DNA of 64,000 nucleotides. Origin: Lophius americanus. Lineage: Eukaryota > Chordata > Actinopteri > Lophiiformes > Lophiidae. Below the pieces are notes generated by a model that had not been told where the DNA came from, did no database searches, and worked only from the letters and a program-made list of their open reading frames with translations. The stretch spans positions 6,106,001 through 6,170,000 of the forward strand of contig JBBDHG010000014.1 of assembly GCA_037951165.1 (NCBI GenBank). Reading direction: 5' to 3'. Positions 1 to 11,368 of this stretch are shown piece by piece; the first letter of the stretch is position 1, and every line of letters starts with the position of its first letter. Position numbers and translations under genes: made by a program.

Positions 1-2594
1 ATTCTGCTCAACAGCTTGCTACAAACTATGTACTAAACTGAGTCAGACTTAATTTATGTTGTTAAACTTTAAAAAAAGAGGGGACACATTTGTGAGCCTT
101 TATTATAACCCATATTTCCTATGAACCTGTTATTTTCCGAGCACAAACTTCACAAGTCAAGTCCTGCTAATGTTTGAGGATATTTTCAAGTTATTATCTC
201 TGTTCTTGTGGCCATCATTTCCATCATGTTAACTAACGATTTGGTCAAAAGACAAATTGAGTGTAATCTAGCTGTGAAATCAAACATTGTAGCGGATATT
301 ACACATCAGCTCAGCCCTTCATATGCATGCGTCTGAAGTGTCAAAATGATGTCATGTTCTATGACCGCTTCAAGTAACCTGTTGAGTGATGAGGCTCCTT
401 TAGATAAACCACTGCAGAGAAAATGTATCCCTCGCCAGCCGTTCTGAATCCCCTGGCCGAACTTACTGGTTAACTTTACCTGGTGCCAGATCCATTTCTC
501 AGGATTCACAAGCTTCCAGCTACAACTTCATCATCACCTTCCATTTTTTGTGGTTTTTAAGGGTAAAAGCGTTGCTTTGTCGTCTTACAGCCACCTCTGT
601 ACTGATCCCTATAATGAGCACAACAACTCGTACAAAAGGTGGCCATCATTCTGAAAATAACACAGACATGCTTAAAAACACATCTGTCCTTTAAAATGTT
701 TAGCCACACATCACAGCAGCTCTGCGGTGCTGGACCACTCTGCCCAAACATTCCACTGCTATTTATTTCATGCTTTTATTCTGTGAACAACAGAAGTCAC
801 CAATGAGAGCCTCTTATTGTACTGGCGGCCCGTCAGAGTGCCATGTTGCTGCTGTGTTAGCCTGTCTGACTCAGTATCTTCTCCTCCACCTGACTCCACC
901 CTATCTGCCTATTCGGATCTTACTGATCAGATCCAGCCTCACCTTGACTGTCAGAACCTGAGCTGAATGTCTCTGTCTGTTTACATGCTTTGAGTCATGG
1001 TGAAGGAACAAACTATCCTGGGAGAATGCCTTTTCACACTGAAAGTGCTTTTGAAATGTTGTCTGTGTGGCACTGAAGCTTAAACTACCGACCACCTCCG
1101 TTCAGAGACCCCCCCCCCTTTCTGTTAGTTTGTTATGTTCTTTATACTGTTGAATTTTGTGTTATTCACAGCAAGGTTAGAATCAATAATCAAACCACTG
1201 TTTCTACTTTTTCAATATAAATCCTTGTAGCTGATGTCACATATTTATTAGAACTTCCTGGTCAACTTTGCTGAAGTCAGTGTCACAAGACCAACAGCGT
1301 GGGACAGTGGTAAGAAAAATGGTGAATTACTGCAAATACTGTTTAACAAAACATCGTGAAATGAAGCCTTAAAGAATGATTAGTCTACGAGGCGTCATCA
1401 TAAATGGGATACTTTAAAGATATTCAGTCCGTCAGCTGATGGTCGATTTTTGTCCAGCCGGTGCTGGAACCTGGATGCATCCAGAAGAATTATCTTAATT
1501 GTCTGATAGGGGAAGCAGTTTGTTGACCAAGTCTGCGATTTCTGCCCAGAAATATTATTTATGAAGTGAAATTCGTCTCATTCTTTATATTTCTATTTAC
1601 ACGGCTGTTTACCCACTTAATCACCCTTTGTGATACCATGCTAAAAATATCTCAATCATTATACATCTGTAGGTGTATGCACGATAACGGTTCTTTTTTT
1701 TTTACATGAAACTTAATGTTTATAAGGGTGTGGACTTTCATTTAAACAACAGCTTTATCCCGACTCAAAAACAGAAGTCTTCAACAAAGGGATCCGGATT
1801 GTAATCTTGTGAAAACGCAATTTTTTAAAAATGGCAAGAAAAAAGTTTTCCCTTTTTAGTTAAAAGGGTGTCATGTAAATTGAGCCGTAGTCTCTGGAAA
1901 TCTGTGTAGCAGCTCTCTAGCCGGGGGATAGTCTTAGGATGGAAAAAAGAAACTTCAACCTGTTTTCCTTTGAGCCGTTATATATTTTTATTGCATCAGG
2001 TCTTGCCCTGGTTGTCTTCTCTTCCACTAGTTGTCTGATTGTTCTTCCAGTCATTTCAACCGTACAATTTGATTTGTGTCAAACTTTTTTGCTAAAGAGT
2101 CGTAGTTTTTTAATTATGTTAATTTATTAAGTTGATATTCTTCATATAGTATTCCAACTGGTACAAAACTTCAGAAAAATGTTAATATGTACCATCAAGT
2201 GGAACTTGCCAATATTCCAAAATGTGTTCATACCTAATATAAGTCTGCTTCGCTAAACTGTTATGTTTTAACAGCTGACCTCTCAGATTACCATTTAACA
2301 TTTCTCTCATTTAAAATATGACTCCAGACACTGAACCTGTTTACCTTCCAGCCCTCAAGTCTCCTCAGTGTCCACATGTACACGAAGAAAGCCGTCTGCG
2401 CTGCTCTGTGTTTTATTGTTTCTCAGTAACTTAATTTATGCAAAATGTGTTTTATAGATGTTCTAAATGATAATATGAATAAATATATTACATAAATACA
2501 TGACCAAAATATTAATGAACATTCTCACGAGTTTTCTTACTTCCTGACCTGTCATCCTCCAGAGAGTTTTGACCAACCAAGCCACCGCCGCCAC
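1..2594. other. AT-rich intergenic DNA, no gene recognised
   Basis: Only short open frames of 60-70 codons occur here, without recognisable motifs or paired splice sites. Near 295-318 there is a short match to sequences at about 23037 and 61073 (an 'atattacacctcagctca'-like core), so a decayed dispersed repeat starts there. Nothing else is supported. Confidence 0.5.
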
Positions 2595-2595
2595 C

Positions 2596-2790
2596 ATAGC
2601 TCAGTTGGTAAAGCGGTCATCGTCTTATCTGGAGGGGGTGGCTCGATCCCCCGCCCTACGGCCTACATGTCGAAGTGTCCTTGACCTCTCAAAGTGTACT
2701 TGAGCAAGACAGTGAACACCAGGCTGACCTAATGGTCCGACTAGAAAACCGCTATATAAGCACAGCCCATTTACCATATGTTGCAAGAAC
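2596..2790 (+). repeat. tRNA-headed SINE, internally deleted copy
   Basis: The head has a tRNA-like A box (TAGCTCAGTTGG) followed by a B-box-like GGCTCGATCCC. It continues into the conserved body 'acatgtcgaagtgtcctt' and ends with 'gctatataagcacagccc'. The same head, body and tail recur at 28455, 35886 (reverse), 45294, 47955 (reverse) and 50735. This copy lacks most of the middle. Calling it a SINE is an inference from the Pol III-type boxes; an alternative is a non-autonomous DNA element with a captured tRNA head. Confidence 0.65.
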
Positions 2791-3069
2791 CTTACATATC
2801 CACCATTCATCGACCATCTATCATTCATACCTTCATCCACCTATTAGATCATCCATTAATCAATCGATCCATCCGTCCATCTCTGTAGAGCTAAGAGAAC
2901 GGTTTAGACCTGCTCTTAGGAATAGAAGGTAATTAGCTCAAACCAAGTCTTTGCTGTGATTTGAAAAACAAGATTAGTAATATTGATACTACTATTTATA
3001 CTATTGTATAACTATTACTACTATTGCCAGTTTCCTATACAACAAAAAAATACTAATACTGTTTATAGA

Positions 3070-3253
3070 CAGTGAAACAGTCCAGGTCCATACAGTAAAA
3101 TAGTCTATGGTCATAGGGTGAAACAGTCCAGGTCCACACAGTGAAACAGTCCATGTTCATACAGTCAAACAGTCCAGGATCATAGAGTGAAACGTACCAG
3201 GTTCATACAGTGAAACCGTCATGGTTCACAGAGAGAAACAGTCCAGGGTCATA
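3070..3253. repeat. 23-bp minisatellite, 8 units
   Basis: Eight consecutive 23-nt units of the pattern 'cagtgaaacagtccaggt' plus 'ccata' run head to tail with about 10-30 percent divergence between units. Single units of the same motif also occur at about 57752 and 61236, far from the array. No coding role is visible. Confidence 0.9.
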
Positions 3254-3596
3254 CAGGTCTTTCAGTTTGACCGCATTAAAGTTTGGTTTTGACCAGAGCT
3301 CAGATCAGATAAAAATATTGAGTTATGTACTAAAGTACAAGTTGTGTTACTTGCACCTTACTCGAGTATTTCCATCTGATGCTTTTTTATACTTCTACCG
3401 CGCTACATCTCAGATATTGTACTTTTTAATCCACTACATTTTATCTGACTAGTTAATTTTCAGATCACAATTTTAAATGTTTTTCAAATAAATTATTGAA
3501 AAACCATCATCGTTCAGAGATTGGTGGTTGTCATAGGGTATCAATTCTATAACACTGCCATGAGGATCTTATAAAGTAAATTAAAATGCCCTACAG

Positions 3597-4414
3597 CAGT
3601 GGTACTCAAACTTTTTACATCACGTACTACCTCAGAATATATACAGCTCTCCAAGTACCACCATTGTGATCCATGTAAAAATACATTAATATATTCCCAA
3701 TAACAATATTAATTATTGTTGACTAGTCAGCAACTACCACACTTTGAAAAAGAGAAGCCCTAGAAATGACACTTAAACTCTTTCACATGGTTATCATGCA
3801 AGTAGCAGCCCCTCACACACATACAGTACACACACAGAGCCGGTGAGAACATTAATAAGAACAACTGTAAGACCCTGTAAATGCACATTTCAAATGTGAT
3901 GTATCCTAAGTTATATCTCTTTCCTGTTTTTCGCCGGTTGATGCTGTTGTGTCTAAGGATGCTTCTGTGCTCACTGTCTTCCACTGCATCTTTTTTTACA
4001 ACGCTGCTAATAATAGTTTCCTCTTGATCCGCACTTCTCCTCCTAAAAGATACCGTTTGAAGCCACGATTGCATTATTATTTAACCACGGCTTTTAACGG
4101 CGTTGCGCGCGCCACAACCTGACTACGCAAAGGGCTGATGTACGTCTGAACAAAAGAACTACAGGAAGGGCTAAACTTATTTTAAAGCCCATTTCATTTA
4201 TCTCATGGTTAAAATATTTTCATTTCATTCATCATAGTATTTTGATAGTATTATAAGTTTTAAATTAATCGAATTTAATTCAGTTGAAGTTATAAATTAA
4301 ATGTATTATTATTATTATTATTATTAAGTTGGCAATTTCAGAGATTCCTCCGCGTCCACTAGAGGGAGACCGAGTCCACCACCAGTGGTACGTACCACAG
4401 TCTTAGAACCACTC
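3597..4414. mobile_element. hAT-type DNA transposon remnant
   Basis: The left end reads CAGTGGTACTCAAAC and the right end is its imperfect inverse (GTCTTAGAACCACTC), which is the usual hAT/Charlie-type terminal inverted repeat. The 8 bases outside each end (ccctacag and ctccacag) agree at 6 of 8 positions, fitting an aged 8-bp target duplication. On the minus strand at 3760-4074 a frame contains KRYNLGYI, reminiscent of the N-terminal KRKYxxxYI segment of vertebrate hAT transposases. No catalytic region remains, so the copy is non-autonomous. Confidence 0.7.
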
Positions 4415-5089
4415 CTCCACAGCATTAAATCATCAGATTACCTCAACCTTTAATATCTATAGCAGTATCATAAATTTGTTTATTAATGCAGGAGGAATAT
4501 CAATACAAAATAATCTTATATAATATTAAATTATCTCAAATTTATACTATTGGACTCAAGTAAACGTATTTGGTTACTGTCCAAAACTATCAACTTTTAA
4601 CATTTGCAACATGAATATTATGTATGTGTCAATGTATGTCACATACCTAATGTGATTTTTACTGGGAAAGGTCTGAAAATTTGAACCCAAAAAGTAACTA
4701 CTAACAACAGCAGAAAAATGTAGTGGAGTAGGAATAGAAAGTAGTCTAACTAATCTAAACTAGACTAATCTATGCTCAGCCCTCTGGGGTATGAGGTCAT
4801 GGATGAAACCTGAGCAGGTATATTTTGGGGTTCATTAAAGTAAAGTAAGGAAATAAAAGTAAAGTAAGGAAATAAAAGTCAGTTCATAGAATTGATGTAT
4901 TGCTGAGAAATAGATACCAAATTGTGGCCTGTTGAACGTAATTTTAATACTTTACCATTAGAAACCCGGGATATCTCCATCAAAGTCTCTGTGACTTTGC
5001 TCTGCTTCACTTCCTCATAATCAGACGTGACTGGTATAATGTCCAGATGCTGTGATAATGTTTGGCACAGGTTTGGGGCTGCAACATAC
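4415..5089. other. Intergenic DNA, no gene recognised
   Basis: AT-rich sequence with a short direct duplication of 'taaagtaaggaaataaaag' near 4842-4880. I see no splice-bounded coding segment and no recognised repeat. Confidence 0.5.
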
Positions 5090-5315
5090 TAATAATCTTC
5101 ACTTTATTTATCACGTTACATAGTACAACGTTGAGAAATGTATCTCTGCAATTAACCCATCCCCGAGGGAGCAGTGGGCGGCCCCTGTGAAGCGCCCGGA
5201 GAGCGGAGGTGTCAGGGTCCTGCTCAAGGACCCACGGCATTCGCGTCAGGGACTCGAATCCTTGTCTCCCAGTTGAGGGCGACGGCTCTACCCACTGAGC
5301 TAAAGCGTCCCTACG
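5090..5315 (-). repeat. tRNA-headed SINE, second family
   Basis: Read on the minus strand, it begins GGGACGCTTTAGCTCAGTGG (A box) and has GGATTCGAGTCCC (B box). Then come 'gtccttgagcaggaccctga', a GC-rich 'gaagcgcccggagagc'-type body inverse, and a tail with 'gaaatgtatctctgcaatta' inverse. Related tails lie at 30920-31060 and 60670-60800. The tRNA resemblance is only in the promoter boxes; the acceptor stem is not closed, so it is not called a tRNA gene. Confidence 0.65.
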
Positions 5316-5839
5316 ATGATTTTACAGGAGTATCCACTCTATAAACTGGTATATTAGGAAGACAAGACATCTCTATCATTTACTTTATGTTCCACCTTCG
5401 TACTCTACACATATGTTACATATAGTCTACAGGAAGTCACCTTCATTATGTTACCAAGATTCTTCATGCAGACCTCATAATTACTGAAATAAACTCAATT
5501 CAATTTGGCATGCCATTTTAGATTTGGGGTCTCGGCCAGTGGAAGGTGGGAAGTTGAGAACGTTAATGTTGTTATAAAAGTTATATTATAAAGACGGGGT
5601 TAGGGTTCCTGCTGGTGTCACCTCTGACAACAGGGAGTTAAAAACAAAAATAAAACATCTCTCTTCACAAGACAACTTTTAGAAAAAAGTTTGTGCACAC
5701 ACAGGTCCTTTATAGTTCACCTGTTATAACAGCAGGTGTCGCTGTGACGCAGTTCTAAAGTTTACTACACTGGACCTGACTGTGGACTACCGGACAGGCG
5801 GCACTAGGAGTGGGACCACATTATTATTTTAGCCATCCC

Positions 5840-6225
5840 GCTAACTGCGGGAAATGAGCGCTCAACAGGTGAGTGTGTGTTCGTTGTTGGTGGGTGATGA
5901 ATCCAAGTTTAACTAAACTGCTGAAGCATAATTCATAATATAGTAAGGAGTGAAAGAGCGCAGGAGTTTACCTCGTTTTTACCCGGTTCAAACCAAGCTA
6001 CGCTAATCTTTCACTTTCTCGACAGCTCAGTGTATTTGTGCGAGTATCAACTTATCACACAGCTTATCATTTAAATATATGCCTGATATTAGGTGGACAT
6101 GCAAATGCAGCTGCATAAACGATAGATAACTCTTTAACCCCTGAGAGCGTTGCTGGACCGTCAGGTCCGCTCTAATTTGAAATGACCCACAGTCTTGAAC
6201 GCCTCATTTGTCAAAATTCTGACAG
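5840..6225 (+). repeat. Left long inverted repeat of the integrase element
   Basis: Starts GCTAACTGCGGGAAATGAGC and runs to about 6225. It is repeated in inverse orientation at 10985-11368 with only scattered substitutions and indels. It contains ATGAGCGCTCAACAG followed by GTGAGT (5854-5874), a possible start codon plus splice donor. Confidence 0.85.
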
Positions 6226-7789
6226 TGTTATGACAGTGTTCTGATGACTTAAACAACTCCAACACCAGTAAGAATAAACAATAGCATATTGTCAGCCAAC
6301 GTATCAATCATTGTTATCTTCTTGTAAGATGAACAATGAAGATTTTCTTTGTTTGTTGTTATATGATTCTAGAGTCTGCACGGATCTTGCGGTCTCTCCT
6401 AAAAGCAACAATCAACCTAGGGCGGGTTCAGCATCCTGGCCAAAACCAAGAGGATGTGCAGAATCAGAACCAGTGCCGCAGGCAGACCGGGGAGACAGGC
6501 CAATGTCCACCAGGATATGACAAAGTTAGAAACATTACGGTGTTTACAATCTATCCAGTTCATGTGTGTTATTAAACTTAGGTTTGACATACCATCTTTA
6601 TTACTTCACAGGTCTTTTCCTGGAATTTTTAGAAGGGATAGAACAAGTGGCAAACGCAGATTTCCTACACCACTTAAAATGTTTCAGAAGCATCCGCAAC
6701 TTTACGAGTAAATTTACAGTACACTCTGAACAAGTAGGTTTTTCTTAACGTGAGACTACACAGAGCTTAAGTGCCTTACCTTCTAAATCTTTGTAATGTA
6801 CAAAAAGCGCATGTGAAAATAATTGTACGACTGTTAAAACTTTGTCATTAGTCTTGTTAATCCAATCAAATTGAAAACGATGTGGATGCCACTGAAAAGC
6901 AAGACCAGAGCGATCAGCATGTTTCACATATGTCCAGCGCTGACGATAAATGTAAGGACATCTTGTTAATGAAGAGATTTATAAAGCTTGATCTTAGTTA
7001 TGCAAGCATTTTTTCCTTTGTCCCGACTGCAGTCAGACTTTACAACAAATCACCTTGAGACTGTGTTGTGTCTGAAACCCAGAACTTTTATACCTCACTA
7101 AACACCATGTGTGTATCTGATAATTATGAACTGACTACACACCATGTATGTTCCTTTAATAGCATTATTGCACATCTCTACCTGGACAACTTTTGCGCAT
7201 CTCTAACTGGACTATTTTATTTAATATATGCCATTACAGATCTTTCCTTTGTTTTCTTTACATATTTGCATGCATATTTGCATGCACTTTATTGAATCTT
7301 AACTCAATCAGAGAGGGGGTGAACCACTTCCTGTTTTCCAGAGTCATGCAGAAGTTGAAAGATGGTTTAAAACTTGAACTTTGGTAGGGTGTAAATTGCC
7401 TCTTCATACATTGCCTTTGTGATCAATATCTCAAATGCCATATACAATATATTGTTTCAAATGACAGTATATGTAAAATGTGATTTTACCTACATAACTA
7501 CTGATGTTTCCCACTGTACAAGCACAGAATCACCAAATATTTTAGAGATAATCGGAAACAGAATTTTATATGTTTGGACAGGAAACTGTTGTGTCACGAG
7601 ACTGTTTGATGGAGAAGCAGACCACCTTGTTCCCTCAGCAGCGCTTTTCCTGGTTGGGAGAGACCTGTTTCTGATGGCAGGCAGAATTAGGCAGAATTAT
7701 TAGCCATAGCTTTTGCATGGAGGTCCTGCGCTGACGGGACTTTGCCCTGCTATAGTTCCCATCCTGTGTGGAGGCACAGCTGAAATTGC
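6226..7789. other. Interior of the integrase element, no gene assigned
   Basis: Short frames at 6336-6575 and 6566-6748 on the plus strand lie next to splice-like signals: an acceptor before 6612 and a GTAGGT donor after 6733. They encode no motif I recognise. They could be exons read from the left inverted repeat or simply noise. The rest is AT-rich without a supported feature. Confidence 0.35.
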
Positions 7790-10081
7790 CAGCATAGAAA
7801 TCACTGACTGTCCAGATATGGATCTATTCATCACCCACAACTGATTGGGTGTCATGTTGCTCTCAGTTCTGAGTGGGTGATTATCCCAACCAATGCAGAA
7901 GATATCAAGACTAGCTTTTAGTTTTGGCAAAAATACATCATGACAGCTGAAGACGTATAAAACTTTGACAAGTCCGTTCAATTCTGGAAGGAAAGTACGA
8001 GTAGATATGAGTTACATACATTTGTTAATTATTTATAATAAATATTAACAAAAAAAAGACTATCACCAAAGCATGTTGTTGTTGCATTAAAGACAAAGAC
8101 AAAATCAGTTCCCAAACGTGGAAGTTTTACAGTGTAACCAAAGTTGTGATCCATGAAAACACGCCTTTGAAAGTCTTGACACAGAAAACATTAATTTTTA
8201 ATTTTATTATTTTGTCTTACACTAGATACATTTTTTTATTTTTCTTATACCAGACATATTACTGGATTTTCTGTATTGTTTCTTTATTTTATGTTTTTGT
8301 TTTTGGGTGAAGGCTTTATATAAGTCTACTGGGGGTTTTGCCTCTTCCTGCACTATATTCTGATACTATTGTTAACTATGTATTTCAATTTGTGCAAATG
8401 AACTATTAACATGGACCTATAAAACCCTTTTACTTGCCTTTGGTTGTTAACACTCTTCCCAGCAATGAAACTAGACCTTCCTGCTCCCCTGAGAGAGAAC
8501 ATCAACCGTGCAATTTTGATGCTCTCGACTCCCATTATCTCCTCTTACCCTAAAAAACAAACAAAAACAACTAACATTATTTGTGGAAAACATGGGTTTG
8601 AACCATTTCCTCCAGCACCCCTTTTTTGTCACTTTATGACCCTGATCAACACGTCATACAGTCATACCAGCTTCACACTCAATACGACTAAAAACATGAA
8701 ATTATGTCACAAAGAGCTTTACAGTTCTTTACTTTCTATCCTGTATCCATGGCATACAAGAATGCATTGGACATTTATTGAGTTGTAATGACACGATTTC
8801 ATGTAATAGTGATCTATACTCACGGTTACATGCATGACCATGACTCTGATACGTTGATCCCCACAGTGTAATGGATAAGTATGAATTAAATCAACATGAA
8901 ATGTCATGTACTGTCAAAAACGGTTCAAAAATTTTAGCCTAAATATCTGGGTGACATTCTATGTAGAAATTGAACATGATGTGAGAATTAAAATAATTTA
9001 AGAACTCAAACTCTTTAATTGAAGTAAAGGTTAACAAGAATATTAGATGATGGGTGGAAAATCTTCCTCGGTGTCAAACTAGCATGGACTGTTTTTTACC
9101 TTAATGGAAATCCAAATCGGTGAACTGATTGCTGGGAGAAAGCAAGAGCTGTTTTGGATAGGTTGTTGTTGGCTGCACCCAGGTAAATGATCTACAAATG
9201 TTAACACTATAAATGTTTCCTGTTATGCTATATGGCTTGTTTGTTTAAGCATATCTTTCTTGAAAAAACATCAATGCCACCAAAATGTACGATGTTGTAC
9301 CTGGTGAAATACAAGACAATATGATATATGATATATGGCAAAAAAGTTTATTGAAATATTACAGATATTAAAAAATGGCCATGTGCAATAACCACTACGA
9401 ATTATACACACGAAATAAGCTTGTGGTTCGTGTCTACGTGCATCAGAGATTTGGGACCAGGGGGGGGAGTAGGTGCGCTGCACAATACACCCTAGCTGGT
9501 TCAGGCTGCCAAGAATGCCAAGCGTGTCCATGTTGTGCATTGAGGCCCGTACCATCTCCCACCGCACTCTGAATCCTCTTGATTGCAGGCTTCCCTTTAC
9601 CAGACGGTACCCATTATGTGGTATGTGTTTATTAATGTCACTTACCAAATTGTCTAACACTGTGTCTGAAAAGGTGCTATAGGGTACTCTAACTGAAAGA
9701 AAAGATTCTGCCATTTTTCTGTAAATAGTGCGAGTTGACACTGCCATTACGTTAGCAATACATGGCACTGGAAAAGCTTGTTTAAGAAGATGTAATAGGG
9801 AATCTGGAGATAAATCAAAACGCGGACGCCCAGTTACTCCATGGGTAACCTGAACTGATACTGTGGGAACCCAATTTTTTCTTTCCTCAACAACCAACCA
9901 ATGTAACTCAGAGTGCATCTCCTATAGGCTTTGGGATGTTAACCTGTTCAGGGATAGCACCAAAAAGAACGGCCTCCTGACAACACACAAAATCAAGATA
10001 ATCCAGGTTAAGTGGCTGCTGACTGACAAAATGTAGAATACGTGCATGAAGCCTCTACAACCTGCTTTGTGCGAGCAATTC
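7790..10081 (-). pseudogene. Integrase-core (DDE) transposase, multi-exon, disabled
   Basis: Minus-strand segments assemble the family in order. An exon opens at 10081 after a CCCACTGTAG acceptor and carries LHARILHFVSQQPLNLDYLD. Next come GRPRFDLSPDSLLHLL and a helix-turn-helix (STRTIYRKM), then PHNGYRLVKGSL, then HVDTNHKLI (9413-9440), the first catalytic Asp. After a gap, LEEMVQTHVF (about 8605) and VRGDN (8534-8548) carry the second Asp, followed by IARLMF and SFIAGKSVNNQR. A last exon near 7981-7850 has GWDNHPL and PNQLW. Lesions: a TAG soon after 10081, a frameshift before the 9918 segment, another before HVDTNHKLI, one after RGD, and Val where the family has the catalytic Glu (about 8432). 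It is clearly not functional as read here. Confidence 0.75.
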
Positions 10082-10984
10082 CTACAGTGGGGAAGAAAAA
10101 AGAAGAATGTGTGTAAGGCACTGTTTTATCTTTGACCATGGCTGATAAGCATTTATATTATACTGGACACTGGCAGATGACCAAAATGTACTTGGATGTC
10201 CTATGCTATTCAAAAGATATGGCTAGTGAAAACGTGTCCTGTATTTACTTTCTTGCCTGGTTGTCATTCTAAGTACAATCACTGACTTTAACAATTACTG
10301 TAATTTGTTAATGTACTAAACATAATATTTAAAGGGAACAATTTTATGGGTAGATGGTTATGAATTATAACGTACAACCTTGCAAGCATATCAGCTTGTC
10401 CTATGTATCAATACATACACCAGAGCCTCAAAAAGTACTTTTTGTGGCTAGCTAATCTAATTTTAATTCTAATTATATCACTATGATTACTATATTATAA
10501 TATTTCTAATTTAATGAATTTCTAACGCTAGAACAGGAGAAAAGGGCTTAAAGGAAACACTTTACAATTACTGCCATCTTTATGAACAATTCATTTCAGG
10601 GTAAAGGCACCTCTTTAAAAATCGTATTTATTCAATCAAACTTCTGTGTGCGTTAAAAAAACTCGGTTCTGATAGTGTTCCGTATAGTGACTGACTCAAA
10701 TCATATTGCGGTTATGTCGGCAACCACAGCTAGCTGCTTTCATTTTAACTCACAAAATCTGCCGGATATTAAAATACAAACAACTGTTTTAAATTAATAG
10801 TCTTATAAAAAAGTATCCATGAGATTGTACTCCTGTAAGCACTTTAATCTATGCTTTATACATTTGAATCACAAATACGTAATTTGTGGAGATGTGTCAG
10901 GTAACTTTAAAGAGTATTATCTTTTATGTCTATGATCGTATCACAGTCGCGCATATAAACATTATGGTATTCCTTAATACTGTC

Positions 10985-11368
10985 AGTATTATTTGACAGA
11001 TGAGGCGTTCAATGACTGTGGGTCATTTCACATTAAGAGAACCTGACGGTCCAGTAACGCTCTCAGGGGTTAAAGAGTTATCTATCGTTTATGCAGCTGC
11101 ATTTGCATGTCCACCTAATATCAGGCATATATATTTCAATTATAAGCTGTGTGATAAATTGATACTCGCACAAATACACTGAGCTGTCGAGAAAGTGAAT
11201 GATTAGCATAGCTTGGTTTAAACAGGGTAAAGACGAGGTAAACTCCTGCGCTCTTTCACTCCTTACTATATTATGAATTATGCTTCAGCAGTTTAGTTAA
11301 AATTGGATTCATCACCCACCAACAACGAACACAAACTCACCTGTTGAGCGCTCATTTCCCGCAGTTGG
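10985..11368 (-). repeat. Right long inverted repeat of the integrase element
   Basis: Reverse complement of 5840-6225. On the minus strand it carries the same ATGAGCGCTCAACAG segment (11341-11355) followed by GTGAGT. This repeat lies upstream of the transposase pseudogene, so it is positioned to act as its promoter and first exon; that role is inference. Confidence 0.85.

Larger units (their letters stand above)
5840..11368 (-). mobile_element. 5.5-kb DDE/integrase DNA transposon with ~385-bp inverted repeats
   Basis: The unit is bounded by inverted repeats at 5840-6225 and 10985-11368 that are roughly 95 percent identical by eye. Between them lies a broken integrase-type transposase gene on the minus strand (7790-10081). 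The protein has a GRPR helix-turn-helix region, an HTH_21-like segment around PHNGYRLVKGSL, and a DDE core with HVDTNHKLI, RGD and GWDNHPL motifs. These match integrase-core proteins known from many fish and invertebrate genomes; I place it near the IS3EU/Ginger-like group by inference. A target-site duplication is not visible next to either outer end, so the true termini are uncertain. Confidence 0.7.

Noticed and set aside
5250..5315. Possible tRNA gene (A and B boxes on the minus strand)
   Set aside because: The acceptor stem does not close and SINE body sequence follows directly.
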